Assembly (NCBI GenBank): GCA_964432925.1
Contig: CAYSPM010000057.1
Span: forward strand, 1 to 15,293
DNA from: CAYNTC01 sp964432925
GTDB lineage: Bacteria > Planctomycetota > Phycisphaerae > Sedimentisphaerales > Anaerobacaceae
Direction of reading: 5' to 3'
DNA: 15,293 bases
The notes under the pieces are model-generated. The model had not been told where the DNA came from and searched no databases. It worked only from the letters and a program-made list of their open reading frames with translations. The translations under genes and the position numbers were made by a program. This document shows, piece by piece, positions 1-7,404 of this stretch (its first letter is position 1; each line of letters opens with the position of its first letter).

Positions 1-42
1 TCTTTCTGAGTATCCTCAGTGCGGCCAATAGTGTGTGGTCTT

Positions 43-1233
43 CTATGGCTGCTTGTTTTTTAGCCAATCCCGAATATCATCAAAAAACGGAGTTCTTTTC
101 TGCTCAACGCAAGCAGCAGCATAGAGGTACATCGCAGCCGACCAGCTTTGCCAGTCTTGGCCTTGGGGAGTGCCGTCCTGTGCACGTAGCCATTCGTTGA
201 AGCCAAATTCCACATCTGCTTGCCGAGCAGGCCGGACAAGTTCTGTCAGGGCCAGCAGTTTCCTCTCGGCAAGCTGCTGTTTTCCTGCAGCGACCAAGGA
301 TGCTATGTAGAATCCACAAATGAAGGGCCAGATTCCGCCATTATGATACTCACCGGCCTGATTGTATTTCTCGTATCGCGGTATCCAATCGGGATCATCG
401 GGTCTTATGTAAGGGAAGAAACTGGGTGGCAAATCAACTGCCAAATCTTCGTTGGCCTTTAGTGCTCTGCATTCGGTTTCTATCCATGCGATAATCCCCC
501 TTGCTCTTGATAGTGAGGCTATGCCAGAGAGGATTGCTAAGCTGTTGCCCAACAAGTCAAACCTTTCGCTTCTGTATACCTTGTAAGACCAAAGCGCGTA
601 ATAGGGTTTGTATCTGAGAACGAGGCCTTCGTGCACGTGTTGTTGCTGCCGCTCTCCTTTGACTGTGAATCGGCCCATCATGTCTCGTAACATCGATGCT
701 CGCTCATGCTGATCGAAGAGGCGAAGATAAGTGTATACGACTGTATTGACAAAAAGGCCATATCCCAAAACCCACTGTTCGTCGCGCCAGTCACTGGTAG
801 GCAGTTGTGCCACCATAACACGGTCCGAGGGGCTCTGATATTGCATCCATTTCATGGCCTTTTGTACGGCTGACTCAAGAAAATCATGTTCGCCTGTCGC
901 CTTGCGGGAAAATCCCACTGCCATAAGAAATAACGGCGTTGTGTCGCTTGCGCCACGGTCCTGGGGATCGTGCACGAGCGAAGGAATGTGTCCAAGCTGG
1001 GTCTGGTTTTTAGCTAAAGTCTGGAGGACTTTTCTAAGTGATTCGATAAGCTTCTTGTTGCCGGTCGTGAGTACACCCGCTGCAGAAATCATAAGGTCTC
1101 TGGTGTATGGCTCAGGATAAGCCCAACCTGCCGCCCTCGGCAGACCACGATAAGGCCCATGGTTATTGTGAAGTAATACCTGCAAGGCTGCCTTCTTGGC
1201 CCGATCGATGAACTCTTTCTGTTTTCTGTCCAT
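43..1233 (-). CDS. GH100-like (alkaline/neutral invertase-type) glycosidase
   Basis: The 396-residue protein looks like an (alpha/alpha)6-barrel glycosidase related to GH100 neutral invertases and more distantly to glycogen-debranching amylo-alpha-1,6-glucosidases. Visible signatures are PYTRDL (42-47), SDTTPLF (96-102), a segment RFDLLGNSLAILSGIAS (224-240) resembling the GH100 'LGN-L-ILS-LAT' block, YHNGGIWP (296-303; GH100 has YHNGG-WP), FNEWL (345-349, Glu347 a possible catalytic acid/base) and QDWQSWSAAMYLYA near the end. It is shorter than typical invertases (about 450 residues) and has no signal peptide, so it is probably cytoplasmic. It starts two bases after the upstream glycosyltransferase stop codon, so the two are almost certainly co-transcribed. 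Only a weak purine-rich stretch precedes the ATG. The family call is good; the substrate (sucrose, a glucosylated product of the neighbouring transferase, or another alpha-glycoside) cannot be told. Confidence 0.75.
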   Translation of the reverse strand: MDRKQKEFIDRAKKAALQVLLHNNHGPYRGLPRAAGWAYPEPYTRDLMISAAGVLTTGNKKLIESLRKVLQTLAKNQTQLGHIPSLVHDPQDRGASDTTPLFLMAVGFSRKATGEHDFLESAVQKAMKWMQYQSPSDRVMVAQLPTSDWRDEQWVLGYGLFVNTVVYTYLRLFDQHERASMLRDMMGRFTVKGERQQQHVHEGLVLRYKPYYALWSYKVYRSERFDLLGNSLAILSGIASLSRARGIIAWIETECRALKANEDLAVDLPPSFFPYIRPDDPDWIPRYEKYNQAGEYHNGGIWPFICGFYIASLVAAGKQQLAERKLLALTELVRPARQADVEFGFNEWLRAQDGTPQGQDWQSWSAAMYLYAAACVEQKRTPFFDDIRDWLKNKQP

Positions 1234-1235
1234 CT

Positions 1236-2378
1236 CTATGAGATTCCCAGCCGCTTCGAAACGATTTCAACAAAGCGCTTAGCTATTACACGATAGTCGA
1301 AGTGTTCCACAGCTCTTTTTCTACCTTCTTTTCCCATTTCTTCTCTTAGCGTGGCGTTTTGCATCAGGTCCATCAGGTAGTTGGCAATATCATGTACGCT
1401 GGCACGATAATCAACAATCCGAGGTCTTTTGAACACGAACTTATGTCCGGATTCATAGCCGGATTCATCTCCTAAGAAAGCCTCCCTGAGCCTTATTTCC
1501 TGTGCCACATCAGCAAGAAATGCAGTTTTACCGTGCACGAGGGTGTCCAACATGCCCATAGCTTTTACACCGATGACCGGTTTTCCGCAGGCATTGGCCT
1601 CGATTTGAATCATTCCGAAGCCTTCCAGGCGGCTTGGCGCAGCATAGATGTCACATGCCGCCAATAGATAAGGCATAAAGTTTCTGGAGACTCGACTTGT
1701 AGTATAAACAACGTTCTTATCTATTCCCAAATGTGCTGCCAATTGCAGATCGGCAAGATTTTGCTGTTCCGTGCGAGGTTGAGGCCAGACCTTACATACG
1801 TACTTCCAGTCAGGTGCTTTTGTGTCATTTATGGCCAAAGCCTGCATAACCTCATGAGCACCCTTGGATGCAGCATCTCCCCCGACGGTAAGGATCATTA
1901 TCTGATCTGGTGCCACGCCAAGAGCCTCTCGGACAGTGGCAATTTTCGGATCGTTTTTGTCTCGTGGTATGAAGGAGTCCGTATCACAGCCTACATGAAG
2001 CACTTCGATGTTCTTTCCGCTGAGACCATCTCGCATATATATTTTCTTGACCCAGTTCGATGTAACGAGAATGAGAGGCAAGGCTTCAAGTATTTCCTGG
2101 TAATTTGCCATATATCCATCTGCAACGAGCCAGGGAACAGCGGTAATTCCGTACCTTTGTGGATGAAGGACTAGGTGGGGAGTATGGCCCCAGTACCCAA
2201 CACCGACAATTACATCGGGCGCGAACCAGCGATAATACCATTCCTTTTCCTGAGCCGATTCAAAATTAGCTGGATGGGCATCGACCCCCATCTCTCGTAG
2301 GCCTCTCAAGAGCAGATCTCCCTGAGTCGCCAGGCCTCCGGGCGATGGCGGATAATCGTATAAAACCAACACTTTCAT
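1236..2378 (-). CDS. GT4-family glycosyltransferase
   Basis: This 380-residue protein is a GT-B fold retaining glycosyltransferase. The N-terminus MKVLVLYDYPPSPGG is the usual first beta strand and glycine-rich loop. VGGDAASKG (165-173) supplies the phosphate-contacting Lys172. PSRLEGFGMIQIEANACGKP (248-267) is the E-x7-E motif (Glu252, Glu260) of the C-terminal nucleotide-sugar domain. There is no transmembrane segment, so it is cytosolic or peripheral. Its Shine-Dalgarno (TAGGAG, eight bases before the ATG) overlaps the stop codon of the upstream PIG-L gene, implying translational coupling, and its stop lies two bases before the GH100-like gene. Donor and acceptor are not predictable from sequence. 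The neighbours (mannoside phosphorylase-like, N-acetyl sugar deacetylase) suggest a hexose transferred to a small acceptor or lipid rather than polymer synthesis. Confidence 0.88.
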   Translation of the reverse strand: MKVLVLYDYPPSPGGLATQGDLLLRGLREMGVDAHPANFESAQEKEWYYRWFAPDVIVGVGYWGHTPHLVLHPQRYGITAVPWLVADGYMANYQEILEALPLILVTSNWVKKIYMRDGLSGKNIEVLHVGCDTDSFIPRDKNDPKIATVREALGVAPDQIMILTVGGDAASKGAHEVMQALAINDTKAPDWKYVCKVWPQPRTEQQNLADLQLAAHLGIDKNVVYTTSRVSRNFMPYLLAACDIYAAPSRLEGFGMIQIEANACGKPVIGVKAMGMLDTLVHGKTAFLADVAQEIRLREAFLGDESGYESGHKFVFKRPRIVDYRASVHDIANYLMDLMQNATLREEMGKEGRKRAVEHFDYRVIAKRFVEIVSKRLGIS

Positions 2379-2389
2379 TTTCTCTACTC

Positions 2390-3031
2390 CTACGCTTTAG
2401 TTTTTTTGTGAGCAGCTCCAAAAAGCCAAAAGGTTTCTTCACGTGGGGTAGTCTTAGCCTCAAAGCTATCTGAGTTGAAGCCATATATATCGGTTATGAG
2501 CTCATATTTCTTTTGCCAGATTTCATCGGGTAACTTTATATAGATATCTGCATCTTGGACAGGCCGAGGCAAATACTTTTTGTTTCCATCCTCATACGCG
2601 AACGTCCATAGTTGTTCGGCATGCAATGTGCTCGTTTCACAAAGGGCTAAGACAGCTTTTGCAGTCTCCTCGTGACGGAGATGCTTTGTGTACTCGCCCC
2701 AAACACTGTGTGTAATGACAAGGTCGTACCTGTCGGAAGGTAGCAGATTCATAATTGTATCCTGAACCTCACCTATAGAGAGGGATTTTTGGTCAGGCCC
2801 ATCATCCATATCGCCCATAGTACCAGTGGCGTTTAACTGCTCAAGTGCTTGGAAAAACTTTTCCTGGCGGTCAGGATCACTTTTTCTGCAAATTGTAATT
2901 ATTGTCCATTTGGCATCGGGATGAAGCAAAATGGTCCCGCCGGACCAGAGGGTTTCGTCATCAGGGTGAGCTACAATAATAACACAATTGCTAAAATCCG
3001 CTATATGCCAGGATTTGCCTGTAGGGCTCAT
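2390..3031 (-). CDS. PIG-L family (LmbE-like) deacetylase
   Basis: The 213-residue protein has the zinc-binding AHPDDE motif (21-26) after a hydrophobic strand. The second site is THSVWGEYTKHLRHEETAKA (107-126), where His117/His120 stand in for the usual HPDH pair. PIG-L proteins remove the acetyl group from N-acetylglucosamine-type substrates: MshB in mycothiol synthesis, BshB in bacillithiol synthesis, PIG-L in GPI anchors. Length and motif order match the family. A good Shine-Dalgarno (AGGAAAGGGAG) precedes the ATG. The gene is 11 bases upstream of the GT4 gene. A GT4 enzyme beside a PIG-L deacetylase is the arrangement of the thiol-glycoside and GPI pathways, but no ligase or inositol enzyme is present here, so the substrate is open. 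Confidence 0.88.
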   Translation of the reverse strand: MSPTGKSWHIADFSNCVIIVAHPDDETLWSGGTILLHPDAKWTIITICRKSDPDRQEKFFQALEQLNATGTMGDMDDGPDQKSLSIGEVQDTIMNLLPSDRYDLVITHSVWGEYTKHLRHEETAKAVLALCETSTLHAEQLWTFAYEDGNKKYLPRPVQDADIYIKLPDEIWQKKYELITDIYGFNSDSFEAKTTPREETFWLFGAAHKKTKA

Positions 3032-3102
3032 ATTTCTCCCTTTCCTGAGGAATAGCTCTCTTTTTTACAAAGGCTTATCGACGTTTATTCTCCTGTTGGT
3101 AA

Positions 3103-4068
3103 TTAAACGTGGGCAGAATCATGATTAGGACATCGAAGAATGAATTCGACCAGTTCGTCTAAGTTCGCCGTTGCAAGACATATACATGAGTCAGCAGCAC
3201 CGTAATATATAAGTATTTTTCCGTTTTTATTCAGCCAGCCGCATGGAAAAACCACATCATCTACGTCACCTTCCCGCTCGTACGAAGCTTTTGGACCGAA
3301 TATCCACTCATCCGACCTGCGGATGACCTTCGTAGGATCATTTAGGTCTAGTAAGACTAGGCCCAATCTATAGATTGAGCCTGAAGCTGTCGTGCGTACA
3401 CCGTGATATAATATCAGCCAACCTTCGGTAGTTTCCATAGGAGGAGCGGAAAGTCCTATTTTATTAGCGTCCCACCAGGCACCTCGCCGGGCACGAATGA
3501 CTTCCAGATGCTCACCCCAGTGCTTTAAATTCGGCGAAAACGAAAGCCAGATGTGTGATTCAATGGTGGGCAACTTCGCAACAGGACGATGGAGCATCGC
3601 CCATAAATTGCCGAAACGAATGGGAAAAAGCGCCGCATCCTTATCTTCGGGTGGCATAACCGGACCCAATCGCTGGAATGTCTCGAAGTCCTTGGTTATT
3701 GCCAAAGACACCAAAGGGCCGCCGCAGGAAAATGCAGTGTAAGTAATGACCCACTGTCCCATTTCGCCCAGCCAGGTAATCCGTGGGTCCTCAATGCCCC
3801 AGAGCTCTTCCGGATTGCTCTCGGGTTCAGGCTTTAGCGTAGGCTGTGGGTCTATTTGCCATTCGTCAACACCGTTGTCACTTCGCGCAACCGTAAGATG
3901 TGAAATACCCCTGAAGTCCTCAACGCGAGCGAGCAGAAGTATTTTCCCATCTACTTCGGCGGCAGCAGCGTTAAAAACTGAGTTAGCAGGATAAGGCCAA
4001 TTCTTCACCGAGAGAATGGGATTACCCGGATGCCTTGTGAATAATTCGTGGCTTAAACTTTTGTCCAT
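3103..4068 (-). CDS. GH130-family beta-mannoside phosphorylase-like protein
   Basis: The 321-residue five-bladed beta-propeller protein resembles GH130 enzymes, which phosphorolyse beta-1,4- or beta-1,2-mannosides to mannose-1-phosphate (a few are hydrolases). Signatures are RHPGNPIL (12-19), the propeller strand LLLARVEDFRGISHL (44-58), GIEDPR (91-96) with Asp94 at the catalytic acid position, KDAALFP (143-149), YHGV (221-224), and the closing DDVVFPCGW (270-278) and YYGAAD (288-293). There is no signal peptide, as expected for an intracellular phosphorylase. It follows marC-like by 34 bases and precedes the PIG-L gene by 71 bases; only a weak purine stretch (AGAGAG) serves as ribosome-binding site. 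In gut bacteria some GH130 members act on Man-beta-1,4-GlcNAc; with a GlcNAc-type deacetylase next door a Man-GlcNAc-like substrate is attractive but unproven. Confidence 0.85.
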   Translation of the reverse strand: MDKSLSHELFTRHPGNPILSVKNWPYPANSVFNAAAAEVDGKILLLARVEDFRGISHLTVARSDNGVDEWQIDPQPTLKPEPESNPEELWGIEDPRITWLGEMGQWVITYTAFSCGGPLVSLAITKDFETFQRLGPVMPPEDKDAALFPIRFGNLWAMLHRPVAKLPTIESHIWLSFSPNLKHWGEHLEVIRARRGAWWDANKIGLSAPPMETTEGWLILYHGVRTTASGSIYRLGLVLLDLNDPTKVIRRSDEWIFGPKASYEREGDVDDVVFPCGWLNKNGKILIYYGAADSCICLATANLDELVEFILRCPNHDSAHV

Positions 4069-4102
4069 GATTGCTCTCTTTTAAAACTTGTCATTAAAAA
4101 TA

Positions 4103-4693
4103 TCATAGCTGCCCAGTTATCTGGACTATGCCCTTTCTTATTAGCATAACAGCGATGGCGGCCAAGAGAAGACTCGTTATCTTTGACAGAGCCTTTGCGC
4201 CCGATTCGCCCAATGCCTTTATCAGAACGGAAGAGAACGCAAAAATCAATCCCGCCAGTAGAATATTGGCAACCACCGATATCAATGTTGGTATTATTCC
4301 GTATTGGGATATTATAACCATCGAGGTGGTAAGAACTGCCGGCCCTACAATCAAAGGCGTTCCTATAGGTACCGAGCCCAATTCTTCACTTGGCAGCCGC
4401 CGTGTCTTGACCGGATTAGCGATGTCTATGATTGCGATACAGAAAAGTATCGCTCCTCCAGCAACCATAAAATCACCCAACGTAATACCCAGCAGCCTAA
4501 ATACCGCCTTGCCAAGGAATATAAAGCCGATCGCCAAAATCAGAGCCGTAAGCACCGATTGCACGATGATTCGGTAGCGCTGTTGCTGCGTCGCACCTTC
4601 GGTAAGTGAGACGAAAATTGGCAAGACTCCTATAGCATCAACTGCTACGAATATCGGAATGAAAGACAACAATATATTTCCTGCCAGTGCCAT
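4103..4693 (-). CDS. MarC/UPF0056 family integral membrane protein
   Basis: This 196-residue protein has about six hydrophobic segments and MarC-family hallmarks: FVAVDAIGVLPIFVSLT in the first helices, the conserved ILFCIAIIDI helix, and IGTPLIVGPAVLTTSMVIIS after the central loop. It is close in length to E. coli YhgN (about 197 residues). The family sits in the inner membrane; despite the MarC name no antibiotic-efflux role is established, and amino-acid export or general transport has been suggested for relatives. AGGA lies about 13 bases before the ATG, too far for a normal ribosome-binding site, so the start is moderately certain. It is 34 bases upstream of the GH130 gene and may share its transcript, but nothing in the sequence links its function to the sugar genes. 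Confidence 0.9.
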   Translation of the reverse strand: MALAGNILLSFIPIFVAVDAIGVLPIFVSLTEGATQQQRYRIIVQSVLTALILAIGFIFLGKAVFRLLGITLGDFMVAGGAILFCIAIIDIANPVKTRRLPSEELGSVPIGTPLIVGPAVLTTSMVIISQYGIIPTLISVVANILLAGLIFAFSSVLIKALGESGAKALSKITSLLLAAIAVMLIRKGIVQITGQL

Positions 4694-4805
4694 TGGGTCT
4701 GTTCGTTCCTATTTTGTCTATCGCACACTACCTTTATTCCATCCCTTTTCGGTGCTGGGGTGTAGTCGGCCACCGTGGAGCATATTTACAGTTGGCGGTC
4801 TTCCA

Positions 4806-5837
4806 CTACCGGATGAGCTTGGCCCAGTTTTTGGGTTCGGCTCCAACGGCCCTTAAGAATCTCTGTTCGGTTAACCGTTCCAACCTTGAGCGCTCTTGCT
4901 TTGTTTTCTTTTGTAAGGGGACCTGTCCACCTGCGTAAGTCTGATGTCCGCCACCTGTCCCGATCCCGTCAACAATAGTCTGTATTATACTATCGGCCCT
5001 GCTATTGTGTTCGGATGTTCGAATAGAGATGAACAATCTGTCGCCAAAGTAGCCACTGCACATCACCCAGTCCGTGTCCTCATCGCGTAACAGCAGGTCG
5101 GCTACTTCGCCTATCATGTCGGGATTGTCTGTCTGCCCTAATGTTGTAGTTATACACCTTTTGTATACCCTGGCGTTCTGCAGAGCTTCCGCTAACATCT
5201 GGAAATACGGTCTTTGTACGCTGCCCCGCTGTATTTCGCCGAGCATCCTCTTATTTGCCAGTGCGAACAGAAACCCAATTGCTTCGATGTCCGCTTTTAT
5301 TGCCTCTCGCCCAAGGTCCTGTGTGTCAGAGCGTATCGCATAAAGTAAGCCTGTGGCCAGGGCGGCATCGAGCTTTACCTTTATTGCCCTTAGATATTCC
5401 AGCAGTATCGTAGCTGTCGCGCCATATACGCTTCGGACATCGGTAAATGGGGCACGTCGTGTCACAGCCCGACAGGGATGATGATCTATGACGATGTCAG
5501 GGGTGATTTGTTCCGGCAAGCAATTATTACCGGTACCTGGCTGTGTGTCGACTAATCCGATGGTCGGGAATATTTCAAAGTCTATTTCATCACACGGACG
5601 AAGATTCAAATCGAGGTATCGAACGAGTGCTCTATTCTCAGCCCGACCTACAGTACCCCCATGCGTTATTGAGCATTGAGTGTTAGCAAGGGCATTCGCC
5701 AACCGACCAAGTGCAACTGCTGAAGCAATTGAGTCGGGGTCCGGGTTATCCTGGATTACGATAAGAAGACGGCTCTTTCCCCTGAGAAGGGCATTGAGCT
5801 TTTTAACCTTTGAGAGTGTTTTAAGAGGGACTTTCAT
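4806..5837 (-). CDS. DHH/DHHA1 family phosphoesterase (NrnA-like)
   Basis: The 343-residue protein has DHH-family motifs in order: motif I QDNPDPDSIAS (29-39), motif II GLVDTQPG (94-101, Asp97), motif III VIDHHP (116-121), motif IV RSDTQDLG (169-176, Asp171), then a DHHA1 domain with GTGGGHQTYAGGQVP (293-307). Such Mn2+-dependent enzymes degrade nano-RNAs, pAp, or linear/cyclic dinucleotides. The unusual feature is Gln29 where most members have the first metal-ligand His (consensus TH-x-NPDPD). Other metal ligands are intact, so it may still be active or belong to a variant subfamily. No signal or membrane segment is seen. It stands 134 bases from the UPF0316 gene and 112 bases before marC-like, so it may be its own unit. 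No Shine-Dalgarno is visible before the ATG. The substrate cannot be assigned from sequence. Confidence 0.85.
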   Translation of the reverse strand: MKVPLKTLSKVKKLNALLRGKSRLLIVIQDNPDPDSIASAVALGRLANALANTQCSITHGGTVGRAENRALVRYLDLNLRPCDEIDFEIFPTIGLVDTQPGTGNNCLPEQITPDIVIDHHPCRAVTRRAPFTDVRSVYGATATILLEYLRAIKVKLDAALATGLLYAIRSDTQDLGREAIKADIEAIGFLFALANKRMLGEIQRGSVQRPYFQMLAEALQNARVYKRCITTTLGQTDNPDMIGEVADLLLRDEDTDWVMCSGYFGDRLFISIRTSEHNSRADSIIQTIVDGIGTGGGHQTYAGGQVPLQKKTKQERSRLERLTEQRFLRAVGAEPKNWAKLIR

Positions 5838-5939
5838 TGGCCAGCGTGCAAAATATGAACGGGGATATACGGTTAGTTAACAAGCCATCTTGCTAAATTG
5901 CATTTCCTTAAATATCGCATTAACCAGTCATTAGTATGA

Positions 5940-5964
5940 CCCCACTATGGAGTATACCATGGGG
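5940..5964 (-). other. Hairpin just downstream of UPF0316 gene
   Basis: On the minus strand CCCCATGG and CCATAGTGGGG form an 8-bp stem (5 + 3 pairs, with a 3-base bulge) around a 6-base loop, seven bases after the UPF0316 stop codon. No T-run follows, so it is not a standard intrinsic terminator. It could stabilise the 3' end of the transport-gene transcript or help termination. Confidence 0.4.
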
Positions 5965-5971
5965 CCGGAGT

Positions 5972-6574
5972 CTATTTGCCCTTTCTAAAGGGCCTGAATA
6001 GTCTAAGCAGAACGATATCTCGCCAGTTTTTTTTCAAGGGGAAGATTCCCTTTTCGACGAAGCCAACTTCTTCTATCGAATAGAAAGCATGCGGATTGAA
6101 TTTATTTATCAACTCCACAACACCGGCAGCTTCTCGACGAGGAACGATAGTAAAAACTACTTTAACCTCACCTCTCGCACCATGACCATCAACACAGGTA
6201 ACTCCGTAGTTCTCAGACTGGAAGTACTGCACTAGAGGCTGGGCATCCTTTTTTGTGACGACCCTTATCAAAACCACACCCAAAGACAATTTCTCAGCTA
6301 TGTGAATACCTACGAAGTTGCCCATGGCGAATCCGCCGGCATAAGCGATATAGCAAGCAGGATTGGAAAGGTTTTTCATAATTTGGCCAATGGCAAGAAG
6401 CCAGATCAAGATTTCAAAAAAGCCCACAAGAGGTGCCAGATATTTGAATCCCCGTGAAACAAATATGACTCTGACAGTGCCGAGACTGACATCAAGAATT
6501 CTTGCAACGAAAATCAGCACCGGCAGGGCAATCCATGTATAGAATCCTGAATTGAAAAGGAGCAGATTATTCAT
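5972..6574 (-). CDS. UPF0316/DUF2179-type membrane protein
   Basis: The 200-residue protein resembles the UPF0316 (YebE-like, DUF5698 plus DUF2179-type) family. There are about three N-terminal membrane helices (roughly 12-27, 48-63, 75-92), with the typical ARILDVSLGTVRVIFVSRG stretch between the first two. A soluble C-terminal domain (about 97-175) contains EKLSLGVVLIRVVTKKDA, YGVTCVDGHGARGEVKVVFT and FNPHAFYSIEEVG. The function of the family is unknown. An in-frame TTG at 6634 would add 20 hydrophilic residues (220 in total), but the ATG at 6574 fits the family N-terminus, so it is chosen; neither start has a clear Shine-Dalgarno. It follows the RCK_C protein gene (gap 66 bases) and closes the run of transport genes. 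Confidence 0.82.
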   Translation of the reverse strand: MNNLLLFNSGFYTWIALPVLIFVARILDVSLGTVRVIFVSRGFKYLAPLVGFFEILIWLLAIGQIMKNLSNPACYIAYAGGFAMGNFVGIHIAEKLSLGVVLIRVVTKKDAQPLVQYFQSENYGVTCVDGHGARGEVKVVFTIVPRREAAGVVELINKFNPHAFYSIEEVGFVEKGIFPLKKNWRDIVLLRLFRPFRKGK

Positions 6575-6640
6575 GTTTGCTACGGTCAATTTATCTTTGT
6601 AAGAAATTTTCTTATCTGGTTTGACTTGAGGCAATCACTT

Positions 6641-7360
6641 TTACGGATTCATACAAATCTTGTTTCGAATGTTCTCCAAGTTGCCAAAGCAGATAAGCTC
6701 ATCATTCAAAAGCACCTTTGCGCTTGCCCCAGGATTCGGTATTGTTTGATCGCCCCTTATTATTGCCAGCACGGTAATATCAAAGCTTCTTAGCTGTGAC
6801 TCGGCAAGTGTTTTATCAAGCGCTGGACTACCGGCATAAACTGCTACTTTGGAGATACCGTATCCTCCGGTCATGAATAACAACTCTTCAAATGTTACTC
6901 GTGCGAAGATTTCCTTTCTTATGATACGCTTTCTGAGGAAATTTGTCAGCTTTCTTGAAAACGTTGCATTCGTAAAGAGTTTGTAAATTATGAACACTGC
7001 GATAATGATTATCAACAGGTTGACCCAACGAACCAGGTTTGGTGGTATGATCGGCAGCAGTGGTTTCGATAAGCCGGACTCGATGGCTTGTTGTGGATTT
7101 AGTGAATTTGCAAATGTCGCGATCATGATAACGAGTCCAGCATTACCCAGAACCATAAGTATCGATGCGATTCGACGTCTCTGTTTGTTGCCGGTTATAA
7201 GCTCGGCTTCTTTAGTGGTAAAGCCGGTACCGGTAAAGCATGACAGCGATTGGAACTTGGCCAGGGACCATTCAAGCCCAGTCAGTTGAAATGCTATAGC
7301 TCCTATTCTGACTATCATGAACGAAACAGTAAGTACGATGATGAACAATGCCCAGCTCAT
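6641..7360 (-). CDS. Membrane protein with C-terminal TrkA-C (RCK_C) domain
   Basis: The 239-residue protein has three hydrophobic segments (about 3-26, 66-86, 111-129), a basic linker (136-150) and a cytoplasmic TrkA-C/RCK_C domain (about 165-237; VYAGSPALDKTLAESQLR, ITVLAIIRG, LLNDELICFG). RCK_C domains bind ligands and gate potassium or anion transporters. Between the first two helices, FQSLSCFTGTGFTTKEAELI (36-55) looks like the selectivity-loop region of TrkH/KtrB-type K+ transporters, but only one such repeat is present and no RCK_N domain. It could be a regulator of another channel or a minimal multimeric transporter. A good Shine-Dalgarno (AAGGGG) precedes the ATG. It lies 44 bases after corA and is probably co-transcribed with it. 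Confidence 0.8.
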   Translation of the reverse strand: MSWALFIIVLTVSFMIVRIGAIAFQLTGLEWSLAKFQSLSCFTGTGFTTKEAELITGNKQRRRIASILMVLGNAGLVIMIATFANSLNPQQAIESGLSKPLLPIIPPNLVRWVNLLIIIIAVFIIYKLFTNATFSRKLTNFLRKRIIRKEIFARVTFEELLFMTGGYGISKVAVYAGSPALDKTLAESQLRSFDITVLAIIRGDQTIPNPGASAKVLLNDELICFGNLENIRNKICMNP

Positions 7361-7404
7361 ATTAAAAGCCCCTTGCTAATTATTCAGAACTTTCTATCTT
7401 AGTT

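Noticed and set aside
7..20. Small inverted repeat CTGAG-TATC-CTCAG after the GH100-like stop codon
   Set aside because: The stem is only five pairs with no T-run, too weak to call a terminator.
1731..2174. Plus-strand open frame of 147 codons opposite the GT4 gene
   Set aside because: Antisense to a well-supported glycosyltransferase, with no domain signature or ribosome-binding site.
2390..3031. Assignment of the PIG-L gene as bacillithiol or mycothiol deacetylase (BshB/MshB)
   Set aside because: No BshC-, MshC- or MshD-like gene is present and the GT4 protein shows no diagnostic BshA/MshA feature, so only the family is named.
4128..4577. Plus-strand open frame opposite the marC-like gene
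   Set aside because: Antisense to a confident membrane-protein gene, with no independent support.
5838..5939. Promoter for the DHH gene
   Set aside because: TTGTTA and several AT-rich hexamers occur but with spacing of 19-20 bases, so no pair is convincing.
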